DNA of 64,000 nucleotides from Collybiopsis luxurians FD-317 M1 (GCA_000827265.1 KN834799.1:344626-408625), one strand, 5' to 3'; shown: positions 11,450 through 23,715, counted from the first letter of the stretch. Numbers and translations are program-made. Notes: generated by a model not told the origin, from the letters alone.

Positions 11450-13120
11450 AGATTATGGGCCTGTTGGGGCACGGGATACCACTGTGATTTTTATACTCTA
11501 GAACACACGCTGATCGGCAGAGGACTTTGATCTCCATCGATAAGCAAAGATACTCCCCAACCGAGCTGGTCTGTTGCAGCATTGTCGACTATCCTGGAAA
11601 TTATCTAGATGCATCGGATACAACCTTAAAAGAAAGTTCATCTACCTGCAGTAATCATTTTGATACTAGTGGCTATCGGATCCGAATACGTAAATCTAAA
11701 TGTGGTCAGAGTAGACAATGAGCCCCAAAAGAAGCGACCCTAGATTATATGATGCGGCGAGGAAGGCAAAACGATGAAGTGTATTGATACTTAGTTATTA
11801 TCACTTTTGTAAGTACTGATCTGTGGACCACCAGACCTCAATGTTCATCGATTTGTTAACGAGGAGCATGACAATCAAAACTTGGAAAGCAGAAATGACC
11901 AGTTCAATCGCTTAGCATTCCGATTGCCTCTTTGGATGCACATCTCCTATCCATTTGCATCTGAAATTCACAGCTGAATTTTAACGGCAGATCTTGAGCA
12001 GATCTACTAAAGCCGCCGTTGCTATTAGAGAAAGAGCTGATCTCAGCATGATCGTCAGGCATTTCCCGATCAAGGATGCTGAACCGAAGTCGAAGAATCT
12101 GTCAAAGCTACCCAGGCGAGGGTTGGACTAGTATTAAAGCAGAGTTTCAATGGGGTTTGTTCAGAACCTAATATCCTCAGACTCAGCATTTTATACCCCA
12201 ACCTTAGGCTTACTGAAAGACTTGATCAAGACTTGATGATTGTATTGGTACGCACACAACCAGGAGTGTTCTCACTTTCCATCTCGGTCTCGAAAATCAG
12301 CAATATAAGGCTACTATGAGAACCTACTTTAGGCTTCATCAACTTGTTCCCGAGGAAGACTCTAAGGTGGAATTAAATTGTACCGACGCAGTAATTGCGA
12401 GAAAAACATGCTTTTGGCGGATGGATGTAAAACCTCAGGAGGTATGCTTAAGTATGCTATATATGGTAAGTTTATTAATAGTATAGTCATTCAATATGGA
12501 AAGTAGGAAGGCCTCGCTCGAGAGTCGATTTGGAATGAATGGTTGATAGCAACTGTCAAGAGCCCAGAACTCCCCTGCATGACTGATATGATTTCCCGAT
12601 TCATACGCAGAGAATGCGTACAACATATATACTGTATAATTACGACCATAAGTGTAGGGGGTGTTACGCATTATGCTGAGCATACAAGTGATAGATGCCG
12701 AATGGTGCATTACACATGAAGTTAAGTGTACCCAGAGCTGCAGAATGTAGCAGTATATTGATCCTCCTAGGCTTAACAGCAAGGATTGGGAATATATGAG
12801 TGACTAGACATCACCAATCCAGAGGGAGGAGAGTAGAAAAAACCTGAGGAAAGAGCACAAGGCCTGACCTGTCATTATGCATGACTTGAAGCCAACTTGG
12901 AGCTCAGAGCTATGTGTTACATTGTGTTACATTTTTTAAAATCTCTAATTAACAACCTAGTCCTGTAGTATCTCGATCAAAAATCCCTGTCAGGAATTTC
13001 CCGCAGATTAATGACTAAGCTTTCCATATGAAAATGGGCATTTAACCGTCGAGTTTTTTTTTTTTTTTGCACCCAGCTCTGAACATGTTTATTCTTCTCA
13101 GTTTTGCCACCTCACACATC
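11450..13120. other. Gene-poor, nothing recognised
   Basis: Upstream side of the GMC gene. Only short open frames without motifs are present, such as the one at 12435-12782 (minus). A T-homopolymer lies at about 13050-13067. Confidence 0.35.
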
Positions 13121-13128
13121 TGAAACAA

Positions 13129-13494
13129 CTAACATTCACTCTTTGTGTCATGGACAACAGTTAGTCTGACCAATCTGAGAGAAAAAAGCAGGGAAAACCC
13201 TATATTCATCCAGAACTGCCAATCAATCCTACTAGCTTCCTCCTCATTGATATAGCAAACAATAGGTATGCCTCTGAACTTGAAAGCTCCAGTTGCATGA
13301 GAACAGGTATTATAAACACCAATGACAAGTTTCCATCTCCAGTAGCCGTGATAGCAAAAAAGATCATGTTTATCGGGAATTACAGGCATGGATTGTAGCT
13401 GGAAATCACAGAGTTCAATGTCCCATGAAGGTACGAGCTCTTTTACAATCATATTGATGACAATCCAACCTTTGTCCAACTGAAATTGGGCCAT
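13129..13494 (-). CDS. Hypothetical protein (121 aa), doubtful
   Basis: A single open frame with an ATG ('MAQFQLDKGWIVINMIVKEL') contains 'VYNTCSHATGAFKFRGIPIV' and 'ASRIDWQFWMNIGFSLL'. The segment looks protein-like, with clustered Trp, Phe and Tyr and a plausible hydrophobic stretch near the C-terminus, but I recognise no family. It may be an exon of a larger, decayed gene. Confidence 0.25.
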   Translation of the reverse strand: MAQFQLDKGWIVINMIVKELVPSWDIELCDFQLQSMPVIPDKHDLFCYHGYWRWKLVIGVYNTCSHATGAFKFRGIPIVCYINEEEASRIDWQFWMNIGFSLLFSLRLVRLTVVHDTKSEC

Positions 13495-14183
13495 CTCCGA
13501 TAATGACTATGTGCATGTCACTACAAAGAAGCGATTAGATGCCTGTGAGCTTAGTATTAATCTGTTGGAAATTTGTGGCAGGGATTTTGCTTCTGAATCC
13601 CAGCAGACTCTACATGAACAGTCTGCCTAGGGGAGACCAGTGACAACCATAGGCATTAGCATTATGTGCACTTACAGTTGTAGTTATATAGTAGGTCGGA
13701 TGGATGATTGTTTAGTTCATTTTTCTCCCTGTTGTCAGATGCCGGCCTTGTTTCTCTTATCCAGTTCGGGTCTTGGTTCTTGAATTCAATAGTATTCGGC
13801 GGAGTGTCACTTACGAGAGTGTGGAAGGCATTGAAAATATATATATATTTCTCCTTGTAATGGGAGTAGGAAGGAGGTAAATGGGTAGAGGAGAAGCTAC
13901 AGTGTCTGATTCTTCAAACAATAAAAATTATCTGAAATTGAGCTGTGGGGCGAGCAACTGGCACTCAGGAGAATACAATAGGGATCCACACCGCAACCAT
14001 GTACTACATTCAATCCGAAGTTGAAGATCAGTTGAAACTTCAGACACTTTCAAAAAAAATATTAAAACTTTCTGACAAGCTGTTGGTGTTACAAAGATAT
14101 ATTGGCTCTTCCTGTGTCTCAAATTTTCCCTAGTCCTATTATGCCATTAATAACAAGATCAATATACTTCCTTCAGCTTCAAA

Positions 14184-14683
14184 TAGCAAGGTGCCGGCTG
14201 GGCTCGGCCATGGCTCACTAAAATTCAGCTGGGCCGTCATAGACGGCCAGGGCTCAGCTCAGGCTCAGGCCCCAGCCCCAGTCAGCTACATGAATTTATT
14301 GTATAATACAAACTGTACCTATCTTTATAATGCATCACAACAAGCTGGCATGCAAAAATGCAAAAATTATAGGCATGAAAGCAGTAACACCAATATGTGA
14401 TTAGTCATGTTAGGGTCACTACCTTAGATCTCACATCCACATTTTGCAGGGAACAGTGCTAATAAGATTGAATAATACAATGTATGATAGACATCTCATT
14501 ATCTTCAAAAACTTTTTTTGAATAATATATGTGATTTTATTGGTATTTCGAAACGTGGTAAAGCCCCAGCCCAAGGCCCCGGCTGCCGGCTTATCAAAAT
14601 TTTGAGCCGTTGTTGAGCCGGTAAAAGGCTGGGGCCCGGCTTACCCGGCTCAACGGCTCTGGGCCGGAACCGGCACATCGCTA
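14184..14683. mobile_element. hAT-like miniature inverted-repeat element, 500 bp
   Basis: The left end is TAGCAAGGTGCCGGCTGGGC and the reverse complement of the right end begins TAGCGATGTGCCGG, giving imperfect terminal inverted repeats of about 14 bp with the hAT-type start TAG. Flanks are GCTTCAAA (14176-14183) and GCTTCACT (14684-14691), an 8-bp target duplication with 6 of 8 matches. Both ends are rich in GGC/GCC and AGCC. No transposase is encoded, so it is non-autonomous. Confidence 0.7.
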
Positions 14684-14699
14684 GCTTCACTCTTATTTG

Positions 14700-15790
14700 A
14701 TGCACCACTAGTATTCAGGGATATGCGCCGGTTGCCTCATGATTTAAGGAGGCCAAGGTTTATCTTTTATGTACCTTCCGTCCCTGCTTTGGATAAAAGG
14801 CTATATGAATGATTAACCGTTTGAGCTTATTCGGCGACACGACATGGAATACTTCCAAGTTCCTGTTCGTTTTCAAATTTATGGGGTATATATAGCTGGC
14901 CTCAGCCCTTGGCCTATCTTTGTGAGCCAAAAATTATAGAGATACATTCAATTTTGGTTATCAATAGAATATTCTTTGTTTTCTGACTCCTGAGTTAAGC
15001 TTCCACAATGCCAGACTGTTAAACAAGGTATCAGCTGCATTTACACGGTGATCTACCATGGAGTCAATGTCATTCATGTTGTATGGACGAAAACCAGCAT
15101 TGCTATCAAGTTTCTGTGCAAAGCAGATGGTATAAGGGACACTAAAGGGATGGAATATGGGAGAACCATTGTGCATGCCATGCCGGTGTGCATTTAAGAA
15201 CGATCCTCGGATCTTACTATGTATGACTATCCTTAGTCACACCATCTGCTCGGGACCACACTATTCAGCCCTTTTCGGGAGGATCCACTTGACTAGCTTC
15301 TCAATTGGTTTCCCCTTAGTACCGACATGTTGTATGTACAGAAAATATTCCTCGGTCCATTCAAGATTTACTTCCGACTAGTGTACAACTATTGGGGAGT
15401 ATCTCTCGTTTGCGTGACGGTCGCTCTCTGTGTCCTTTAGTTTTGGGTGTTCGCTACATCTCCGAGGTCTAGCCGTAAATTTGACAGATTACACGTTCCG
15501 TTTTCCAAAGCCAAGATCTCTAATTCACCAGTCTGTCTTTAAAAGATGCCATTTGTGACTGCGCTTTTCTTTCCACCACCGCCACCTGATGACCACGCTG
15601 TTCTAAAGAACGAGAGGGATTTCATAGCTTACAGGCAATACCATTATTGTCCGTTGGAGTGGCTGAGCTATGAGAAGGTCGTATATAGCTGAATATACTG
15701 TCGTATGTGTCTCTGTGTTCTGTCTATGAACTACGCTAGATTAATAGCCTCTGAACCTAGCACATGTCAACAATGAGAAACCCCTACTCC
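14700..15790. other. Intergenic, nothing recognised
   Basis: Only short open frames are present. A small Pro-rich frame at 15546-15692 (plus, beginning 'MPFVTALFFPPPPP') is open and starts with ATG but has no support beyond that. Confidence 0.35.
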
Positions 15791-15803
15791 ACCGTGAGTA
15801 CTG

Positions 15804-16410
15804 AATCGAGAACGTTCCCTTTATTCTCAAGGTCGGAAAAGGTACCGGCTTTTACAATATTTTTTTCAACTTCAACTTAGCTCATTTTCAGCTCTAAATG
15901 AAGGCAGCGTCGAGATCCGTATGCAACTTATGGACGGTCCTAAAGACTTCTACGCAACCGATCCTCCCCGCAGCGAGTTAATCATGCTGCTCGAACCTGG
16001 CAAAGGCATCAAGCTGAACATCAAGACTCCAGGATCCGACTCGAACATTACCACTACAGAGCTGAAGTTCAACTACGAAAATACCTTCCCGGACGTCTTC
16101 ATCCAGCTCATATGAGGTGCTCCTGAGGGATGTGGTCAAAGGTGATCATTCGACAGTTGTTCGCGACGATGAATTGGCTGCTGCGTGGGAGGAGGTGAGT
16201 TTAACAGCGATATTCATTTATATGTGTTGTTTGATCGTTATTGAACTAACCGGTGCATATACGCGTCTGATCTCCCCCATTCTTCTTTGGACTGATGGAG
16301 AAGGCGGTGGAGAGAAGCCTTTTCCGATCCAGTATGAACGTGACTCGCGGAGACCTGAAGGACCTGATGAGTTTTTGGCCAAGTATAGGTATAAGCCTCG
16401 AAGGGACTGA
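15804..16410 (+). pseudogene. 3' relic of glucose-6-phosphate 1-dehydrogenase with a frameshift
   Basis: A short exon ending at 15841 reads 'ENVPFILKVGKA' (usual 'GVPFILRAGKALNE'). After a GT...AG intron, 'LNEGSVEIRMQLMDGPKDF' continues at 15892 through 'ELIMLLEPGKGIKLNIKTPG' and 'FPDVFI'. At about 16103 the frame breaks: the homologous 'SYEVLLRDVVKGDHSTVVRD' lies in another frame, as if two bases were lost. After a further intron starting at 16195 the C-terminal 'EGPDEFLAKYRYKPRRD' ends at 16410. Only the last third of the enzyme of the oxidative pentose phosphate pathway is present; the catalytic His and coenzyme domain are missing. Confidence 0.75.
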
Positions 16411-16614
16411 CTGTATGGTAAGTGGCATTAAGTTACGAGGAAAGAATTTCGCCTTGGTTTAACAAGATACTTTAACAATCAAAATCGTGGCGGATTAGCC
16501 AATGGTAAAGTACAGACTCGAACTGTTTGTTCTTAGTGTTAAATTTCTTCAATTGCATGACGAAGCGAAATGGATCCCTCGAAATGGATCCCTTTGAAAA
16601 AACCTTCTGAACGT

Positions 16615-17356
16615 GGATGTGCCGGGACTGGATAGAGGCGAGAGACCCAATACTATCTTCTCTGAGACTTCTGCAGAGTGGAAGTTAGGCATGGGGATCA
16701 GCAGAAGCACCGAAACCCAAAAAATAAACTCTACACTTCATATCGAGCCTCGCCATCCCTGACCCTCCGCCCCTGTACATGCTTACCTTCAAAATTGAAT
16801 CAGACCAAGTAGTATCTCAGCTTTAACACATCAAGTTGCATTAAAAAAGCCCTGTTCTCTACAAGTTGGAGATGTACAGAGAAAAAAAGGGTCGAGTAGA
16901 ATATTTCGTGATTAATTAAAGTCCGGTTGCATGATAAATAGAATGTATGTGTGGAAGGGAGAATGATCCATCCGTCCGAAGATGTGAGTAGAGTTCACAA
17001 AAAGACACATGCGGGGGATGAATATGTCGAAGTGACTAAAAGCGGACGTGGAGATAGGAGCGGGAGGAGGAGCGGGAGTAAAGAGGTTAACGTACTGCTA
17101 GCATAAATATGTGTGTCATATTGAATGAATGAACAAACCCGACGCCCTGCCAAGACTAGAAAACCCAAATATACCAGGTGCTCTCCTATTCTACTCGACG
17201 AGGAGCGCGCCAAAAATAACTCCAACAATGGTCATTCCTACACTGAACACTGTTGTCTGACTGATTAGACCAGCGGTATGCAAGGAAGCGGCATTGCTAG
17301 ATGATGAGCCCGTGCTGCTAGCGGTACCACTTGCCGAGCTGGTTGGTGACGTGATG
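16615..17356. repeat. Duplicated block, copy B (partner 4672-5420)
   Basis: Copy B is continuous with the intact CFEM gene, so it is probably the source copy. The homology covers its 3' flank and the last 160 bp of coding sequence. Confidence 0.85.
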
Positions 17357-18017
17357 GATGCGCTGCTAGAAGGCCCAGATGAGGAAGTACTAGAGACAGT
17401 ACTGGTACCGGAGGAAGATGACGACGGTAGGGCAGTAATTGAGAACGATAGTGACGTGCTTGGGCTGGCGAGAGCGCAAAATTGGTTTGTCAGCCCTTCA
17501 GCGGTGGCAAGTTCGGTGGAACAGTTAGATTGCTGGATGCAGGAGACGAGGGAAGATTGGTAGTTTGTGCTAGAAATAGACAAGTTTAGAACTGGACGAA
17601 GGAAAATAATTTGGGGCGAATACGCACTTGTTGCAGTAGCAGCTTTCGGGTACTACGTTCGTACAATCTACTTGCGCAATAGCCGTCAAGAAGCAATTGC
17701 CGACTACGCAGTCAAAAATCAGAACGCCCTATAACTCTGGAAAAAAAAGTCAAGGTTTACACACCGCATTGCGAAACCCCGCTCAACGATGGCAAACTTG
17801 CTGATGATGTGGAGCTAGCGGACGTTGTGCTTGTACTGGTACCAGAGGTCGACCCACTAGAAGATCCCGAAGAGCTTCCCGATGACAAGGAGCCTGAACC
17901 GGACACTGATGAACTCGTCGACGAAGATTGGGCAGCTACGAGGGAAAATATGGACAGTAAAACGCTTAGCAGCAGCGGGAGTACCAGCAGACGTGGAGGG
18001 TTGGATTGAGAGAGCAT
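17191..18017 (-). CDS. CFEM-domain, probably GPI-anchored wall protein (235 aa)
   Basis: Exons 18017-17765, 17703-17628 and 17569-17191 join in frame. A signal peptide (hydrophobic core 'LLVLPLLLSVLLSIFSLVAA') is followed by a Ser/Gly/Thr-rich stretch of about 40 residues. The CFEM module then runs from 'LPSLSGVSQCVGNCFLTAIA' through 'DCTNVVPESCYCN' and 'SCIQQSNCSTELATAEGL' to 'FCALAS', giving the eight family cysteines. A second Ser/Thr stalk and a C-terminal hydrophobic tail ('HTAGLISQTTVFSVGMTIVG', then 'VIFGALLVE') fit GPI attachment. CFEM proteins act at the cell surface, often in haem or iron binding or host interaction; here the role is unknown. The Ser-rich stalk before the CFEM module is unusual, since the module normally follows the signal peptide directly. 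Confidence 0.88.
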
Positions 18018-18539
18018 CGAGGTCGGCGCAAAAGGGGGATGTTAAGGAAACGGTTGACGACTGCGACGATGGCAGCGAGCTCGATGCAGTGTTACAGTGT
18101 TGCCTGTCACAGTCACCCGGGAATTTCGAGCCCGGGGCGGCATTCAGGCCCCGGCGGCTCTGTAACTCCGGACTTTGCCACCGCCACTGGCCTACTGCGC
18201 GGCCTAAACGTTCAAAAGATCTCCATCGTCGCAGCTACAAGCCTATCTTCCTACACTTGCTTCGAAGGATGCTCAACTACTACAGTGAAATCGCAATTCG
18301 ACAATCGCATTCAGGGGTACACGAGCCTGAGTCTGAGGTGTGCAAAGCTCCGGACTGACTCTAGTACTTACAGGTAAACTTGGATCCCTTCGTTTGCCTT
18401 CTCTCGGGTCCAGGAGTGCAATAATAAGGCGAACGGGCATTGTTTGATTGAATTTAGTGACTTTCCAAGTTACGGAATAAAGATGACGTGAGACGCGGTA
18501 AAAGTAGTATTTGATTCCTCACATTTGTAAAGCTAGTCT

Positions 18540-19440
18540 CGCTCTTATTCGCTTGCTAGCGCCGGTTTTCAAATTTTGAACCCCAATTAACTGTCGTAAA
18601 TCAACCTGTCGTGAAATCTAATGCTCAGTCTACTAAGTATTTCTTTGGTAGGATACTTCTCATCATGTTCCGGAATACAACCATATGTCACCATTGTGAT
18701 TCTGTGCGACTTGAACGAAAAGTCGGCGCAAAAGTTTGCTATAAACTGCTCTCCTTCACAACACATTATGTCCGACTTCCTTACCATAAAAGCCAATTCT
18801 AGTACTTCCCTTATCCAGATTCTTCAATACGCGTTTGAGGAGCCAGTGCTGGGCCAGTGTCTAAAACTTGATATCTCCTCAATGGAAACACGACGGAAAC
18901 AGACATCATTATGAATGATATCATTGAAGAATATGAGCATTGAGGAAAAATTACCTGAATATTTTCAATGCATCTATGTTTTCAGTGCTCCTTCTAAAGA
19001 ATGGAAGGGTACGCTGGCATAGCTGATATCATATTCGCAGAGCTGGATTATCTTTTTTTTTTTGCCATGCTTGAAGGGCAGAATCGACGCAAACTCATCA
19101 AAGAATACACCCCCACCGCCTGAGGACCCACCAACGATCCCGTCAGAGTTTACGTTTCTGATAAGTGCGATTTGGGTCTCTGTCTGAATGGCGAACAATA
19201 CTGAATTATGAATAATACTTTCAGGATGATTGACGAGCTTGTAGGACTTAAGGAATGTAATCGGTGCCATGGGTATTCAGGATAGGGAGAACTCGGGGGC
19301 GCACTGGTAAAGAAGTTGGATACACTAAATATCAGCTTGGTTCCTGCAGACTTCCATGAGATTGTTTTACAAAAGGCTGATAGTGGACAGATAAATATCA
19401 GAGAATTGAACGAAGGCGAAGGAAACGAATGCTGGATTGT
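18540..19440 (+). pseudogene. Internally deleted copy of the b5 reductase gene
   Basis: The promoter side (18540-18770) matches 1960-2160, including 'tttgaaccccaatta', 'gttccggaatacaa' and the TATAAA context. From about 18800 the sequence jumps straight to the homologue of exon 9 ('LIQILQYAFEEPV'), so about 1.3 kb with the first eight exons is deleted. Later introns are kept in place (donor GTACG near 19009). The frame is broken several times, for example 'ATGAGCATTGAGGAAAAATT' replaces the intact 'ATGAGAAGAAATA' region. It ends near a homologue of 'EVGYTK' at about 19320. Confidence 0.8.
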
Positions 19441-19449
19441 CTAAGTGGT

Positions 19450-21200
19450 ACAATATACAACAAAGGGAGAATTCAAACCACGAGAGTATAGTTGGCTTGA
19501 TCAATAAATCCAAAAACAGTTTTTCAGGTTAACCGTCTTGAACATTATGTTCAACGTGAGGCTTCGGTATTTTATGGAGTTTAACATAATTACCGGGGGA
19601 CATCTACTCGTACTGCAGAAATGTTACGTAGGTTTTCGGTCAAATTTACTACGGAAATGCCACTACTTTCGTCATTTCTTGGACGTGCACGTTACTGGTA
19701 GATTGAGGGCCTACAGAAAAAGGCTGATCGGGTATCTCGCTCAAAACACTCCACAATTCCTCTTCTCTTTCGTTTCTTTATTGAGTTTTAAGTTCAGTCT
19801 CCCGGCATATTCATCTGCGAGTTACATTCTCAAAGATCATCCACTTTCGATTTGTGAATTGCGACTCGCAAAGCAGTGAGTGAAATTAATCAATTTGCAA
19901 CGTACAACGCCAGTTCAGTTGTGGGTAACCTACGCTTTATCACTTTCAGTTTCAGTTAGTACGAAAGCCTTAAAAAACCTCCGAAAAGATGGCCGAATTC
20001 GTGCACTTGTGCAAATATTAAGCAGTAATACAAAAGTTTCACTGCGTGCATGGTGTAGGTGCTGGTGGGTGATATAGGAAATGAGAATAAAGTAACAATG
20101 CGGAAAAGATAGATCTCGAAGAGCTCCTATATACCTTCTTAACCCTAATTGCTTTTCAAGAAGTTCCAATGCATCTGTTTTAGAAGTATATCTTCCTCGA
20201 AAGTCTCAATGTTTTCTATATATCTTCAACGTTTCCGAAGTTCTAATATATCTAGATAGCCGCGTACACTGCAAAATCTCTACAAAAGTCTTAAATTATA
20301 AAACAGCTTCACAGTATACATCTATTCCCCAAGTTCCATCATCCCGCTCTAAGTCAAAATTCATCGTCTGAAATGCTTCATGCACAAAACCGACGCGACG
20401 TAAGGAGCTTTCTGTTTTATTGTCAGCTAAGAGTCATGGAATTATCCCAAGATGTATTGGATCTTCCTCGGTCCTATATTTTCCCACTGTTACGCTCATG
20501 CTAACATCCGTCAGTCCACTTTTAAGATGCGAGTGGTTTCAAATAAATTCTGAGTTGATCTTATATGACCTTCCTACTTCAAGGGTCTCATTAATCACGA
20601 CGTTGTTAATGGATATATTAAAGTTCACTGGCATTCCATCTTATCAACATGATATGGTCAGGGTCCCGCAAGATCTTGTGAAATATATATCCAAATCAAT
20701 GGGTAGCCGTCTTCAAGTTGCTATGCAGAGCCTTGTTTGGCTATGGCTCAAGACTGCTGCCTTTTTATTCTATAATGGAAAGTCTACATGAATTCCTGGG
20801 CCAGGTGTAAAGTGGTTATCTTACCGGGCCCAGTGCTCAAGACCTAACATAGACAGGTTTTATAGATGTCCGTAGGTACAGGCTATTTAGGCAATGGTAA
20901 GAAGTAAAAGTTAAGAATAGTAATGGCCAGGATGGCCTTATATACGGACATTCGTGTATATTAAGTAATGATTGACTATTTATGGCCTAGGCAAAGGGTA
21001 GTTTTCCAGATGGGGATAGTACTAATCAGAGGATAAGGAGTCGTTACACCTGGGCTACAAATCTTATGTGTCAGATGGAAGCAGTGCTTTATAGACCACA
21101 ATGAGTTTAGGAAAATGGGATAAGATGCAAAAATAAGATTCAAATCTACAGTTGGATCTTGCAGAACTACGCACAGATTAGCGAAGCATTTAGAGAGTTA
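19450..21200. other. Gene-poor, nothing recognised
   Basis: AT-rich spacer. Open frames such as 19538-19879 and 20420-20791 (plus) carry no motif I can name and may be chance or remnants. Confidence 0.3.
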
Positions 21201-21216
21201 CTTCTACTCTCAATGT

Positions 21217-22426
21217 CAATGAAAATGACTACTGCAATCGGATACCATGTCTATGAAATTTCGGTAGTTTAAATTAGTTAATCTTGGAAAAAAAGAAAGG
21301 CTCACTGAAGCAAGCATGAATACGGAACTAACAGCCTCCAAGGTAACCAAAAGCCCATTATTAGTTGCAGGTCCGAAGACATTGAACAGAATGAAAACAG
21401 TGTAAATGGCCTGTATTGTGCAATATATAGCACCAGACTCAATCAACAGGTGTAGGATATTCTGGGCCATAGTTTTCCTATGTACTGCAGCCGCCTTCAT
21501 GACACGATGATGACTCCTGTATGGCATGAAGAAGTGTCAGGGTTTATTAATTGAACGGAAATTTTGGAAGCACTTGCCATGCCTTCCATGTAATCAACCC
21601 AGTTGCAAACATATTAACAACCAGAGAAATTACAAGCGATAACCAGTCCAAGGTTGTGAGAGACCCAGATCCTCCCATATTAATTTCAATGTCATCAAAG
21701 ATGCAGTCCGCAATTTGTATCCCTTTGTAGAGCGTTAAATTTTAAGTACAATCACTGCATAGTACATACCAATATTCACAGACATCAGAAGTGCAAGCGC
21801 AACTTTCCAAAGCCTTTGCTGCCGGAATAATAGCCAGGCTCTCCAAACTACGATGGAATCACTCAAAATCAGCTGGATAGCAGGTTCAGTACCTCGAACA
21901 AATCAAAATGAATATAATTCACTTACAGCAATTGTTAGACTCCAAATCAACATACAATTTAACGGCAAAGTGTCTTTATCCGCTTTCCGGGTTTGAGCTT
22001 CATGTTCTCCATGAACCCCGGAGTTTATTTCAACAATTGCAATCCGGACTTGTATAAGTGGGAATGCTGCACATATAACAGTAGTCCAACTCAGGGCAAT
22101 GAATGTCATTATCAGACAAGCGAGGAGTGCAATCCGCGAATGGGTCCAAGGTTTGGATCTGTGTGGAAAGTGAAATGCAACTGACATGTAAGCTCAATTC
22201 CAAAAATCTTTGTACCCTAGGATGTAAGCAGCAATCAATATTCCTAAAATTAGTCCTCCTGAAGACGAGAACACATTGTCAAGTTTTAACCAGGGTCCAG
22301 TTTAAGAGGAGTGAAAATAAGGTCATGCATACCAAAGCCTGTTGCTCCTACCATTACCGCAGTTATAATGTTTAGGTAGATGACAGAAGCATAAGAGGCA
22401 ATAGTCAATTCTTCTTCTGGAAACAT
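21217..22426 (-). CDS. Fungal heptahelical membrane protein ('SIVVWRAW' family)
   Basis: Well-supported exons are 22426-22333, 22258-22216, 22158-21927 and 21872-21770, followed by an exon from about 21724 and a last one from about 21522. The N-terminus 'MFPEEELTIASYASVIYLNI' leads into a first helix; others are 'ALLACLIMTFIALSWTTVIC', 'SLVISLVVNMFATGLITWKA', 'LLIESGAIYCTIQAIYTVFI' and a last hydrophobic stretch. The diagnostic 'LILSDSIVVWRAWLLF' is typical of a large agaricomycete family of seven-helix proteins of unknown function, receptor-like in layout. The junction near 21600 and the C-terminal end are not resolved; the frame can be read to a stop at 21217. Confidence 0.7.
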
Positions 22427-22589
22427 TAAGTAGAAGACACTCTCTCCGCCGGCTTCTTGTCGCTCTCTTCTTTATACCGCAGTGCTGAGTGCTATCGCAA
22501 GTTATAGAGTGGAATATCCACGGTTTCCCTGGACATCATGATTTTCAATGCAGCAATCATATGAGATTATGCGTTAATAGTATGTGCAG

Positions 22590-23715
22590 CTTTCCATAAT
22601 ATGAAACAACAGCGGGATGACCATTGCTGTGTGCAAGCTTTGTCAGGGTCGATGGATACTCAATCCCATCTGAAGTTTGGCTACATCATGAATATGTTTT
22701 AAACTTCACACTGCATTGAAATTGTACAGACCTCGTTACTCATAGCCGGAGCATAGGCCGTGATCACACCCCGACTAAGTAACGCCGCTATTTCACATAT
22801 GTTTTGATTTCTCTGAAAACTGATGGACAATGGTGTCACTGATCGAGTGTCAAACTGTTTCCCAGCCAATTCCCGGTAAAATTTTCTCAATGCTGTTCTC
22901 GTTGAGAAGGGAGAAAAGATGAACCTTGAAGAGATACTCCAATGTCATCGACTGGAGACTCATGCAAAATTAGAAAATTAAGTTGCGACATGCATGGTGA
23001 AGGACAAGTGAAGGGAGCAGGCGTCTTGTGGGGCCAATCAATCTGATCTACTGTCGGTTCCCCTAATGCCGAAGCCCATGGACGTAATGCATACCCAATC
23101 AGTGCTGTCAACCTATACGAAGTGAATCACAAGGTTCGATTTACCTCAAGTATATTGACCAAATCGTGCGCAGAATAGGTTCTTCCAATTAGCGTCTGTT
23201 TAGCGTTGTCGATGGTGAGTTCACTGGAGATGAGACTTGATTCTCCACTCTTCTATGAAAGTGTCAGCAGATCTGCTCTCGGAATCCAAAATTAAAGTGC
23301 GAACATGGATAGCGGATCAAATTGATGCCGAAACAAAATGGGATCAGCGGAGTTTCCGTATTACATCCTTCTTCGTGTTATCATGTCAATGACATTATTG
23401 AATTTTTCAGAAATGTGCATTCAAGAATCAATACAGTCACGGTATCGGAATGCAGGTATGAACTTTGACTATAACCTGAGGTATCGTGGTTACCTGATTG
23501 AAGAATAATTGGCTGCTAGAGATGCCCGATGGCTGAGACCTGGCACCAAAATATATGCCCTCATAAGAATACAGTGATGTGGAATAGGTGCCAAAGTCGC
23601 TGATGCTTGAATTGTCGACGCTGAGGCTCTCTATTGACAGGTTTCGGATGCGTATCTTCAGTTCACGAATAAAAACAAATCTGCAGCAGAAATAGTAAGA
23701 ATCTCAATCACCAAA
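22590..23715 (-). CDS. Candidate unknown gene fragments
   Basis: Exon-like blocks on the minus strand read 'FVFIRELKIRIRNLSIESLS' to 'SSSQLFFNQ' (about 23700-23510), 'SGESSLISSELTIDNAKQTL' to 'DLVNILE' (about 23255-23145), 'LTALIGYALRPWASALGEPT' onward (about 23112-22890), 'FYRELAGKQFDTRSVTPLSI' (about 22885-22735) and 'LTKLAHSNGHPAVVSYYGKL' (about 22660-22580), the last looking like one ankyrin-type helix pair. Some borders have good donors and acceptors, for example GTAAATC...TATAG between 23145 and 23112. Family, start and stop are unknown; it may be decayed. Confidence 0.3.

Noticed and set aside
16566..16595. Tandem 14-mer 'CGAAATGGATCCCT' twice
   Set aside because: Too short and isolated to be more than slippage.
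17294..17563. Acidic plus-strand open frame opposite the CFEM gene
   Set aside because: Composition mirrors the Ser-rich stalk on the other strand; no independent evidence.
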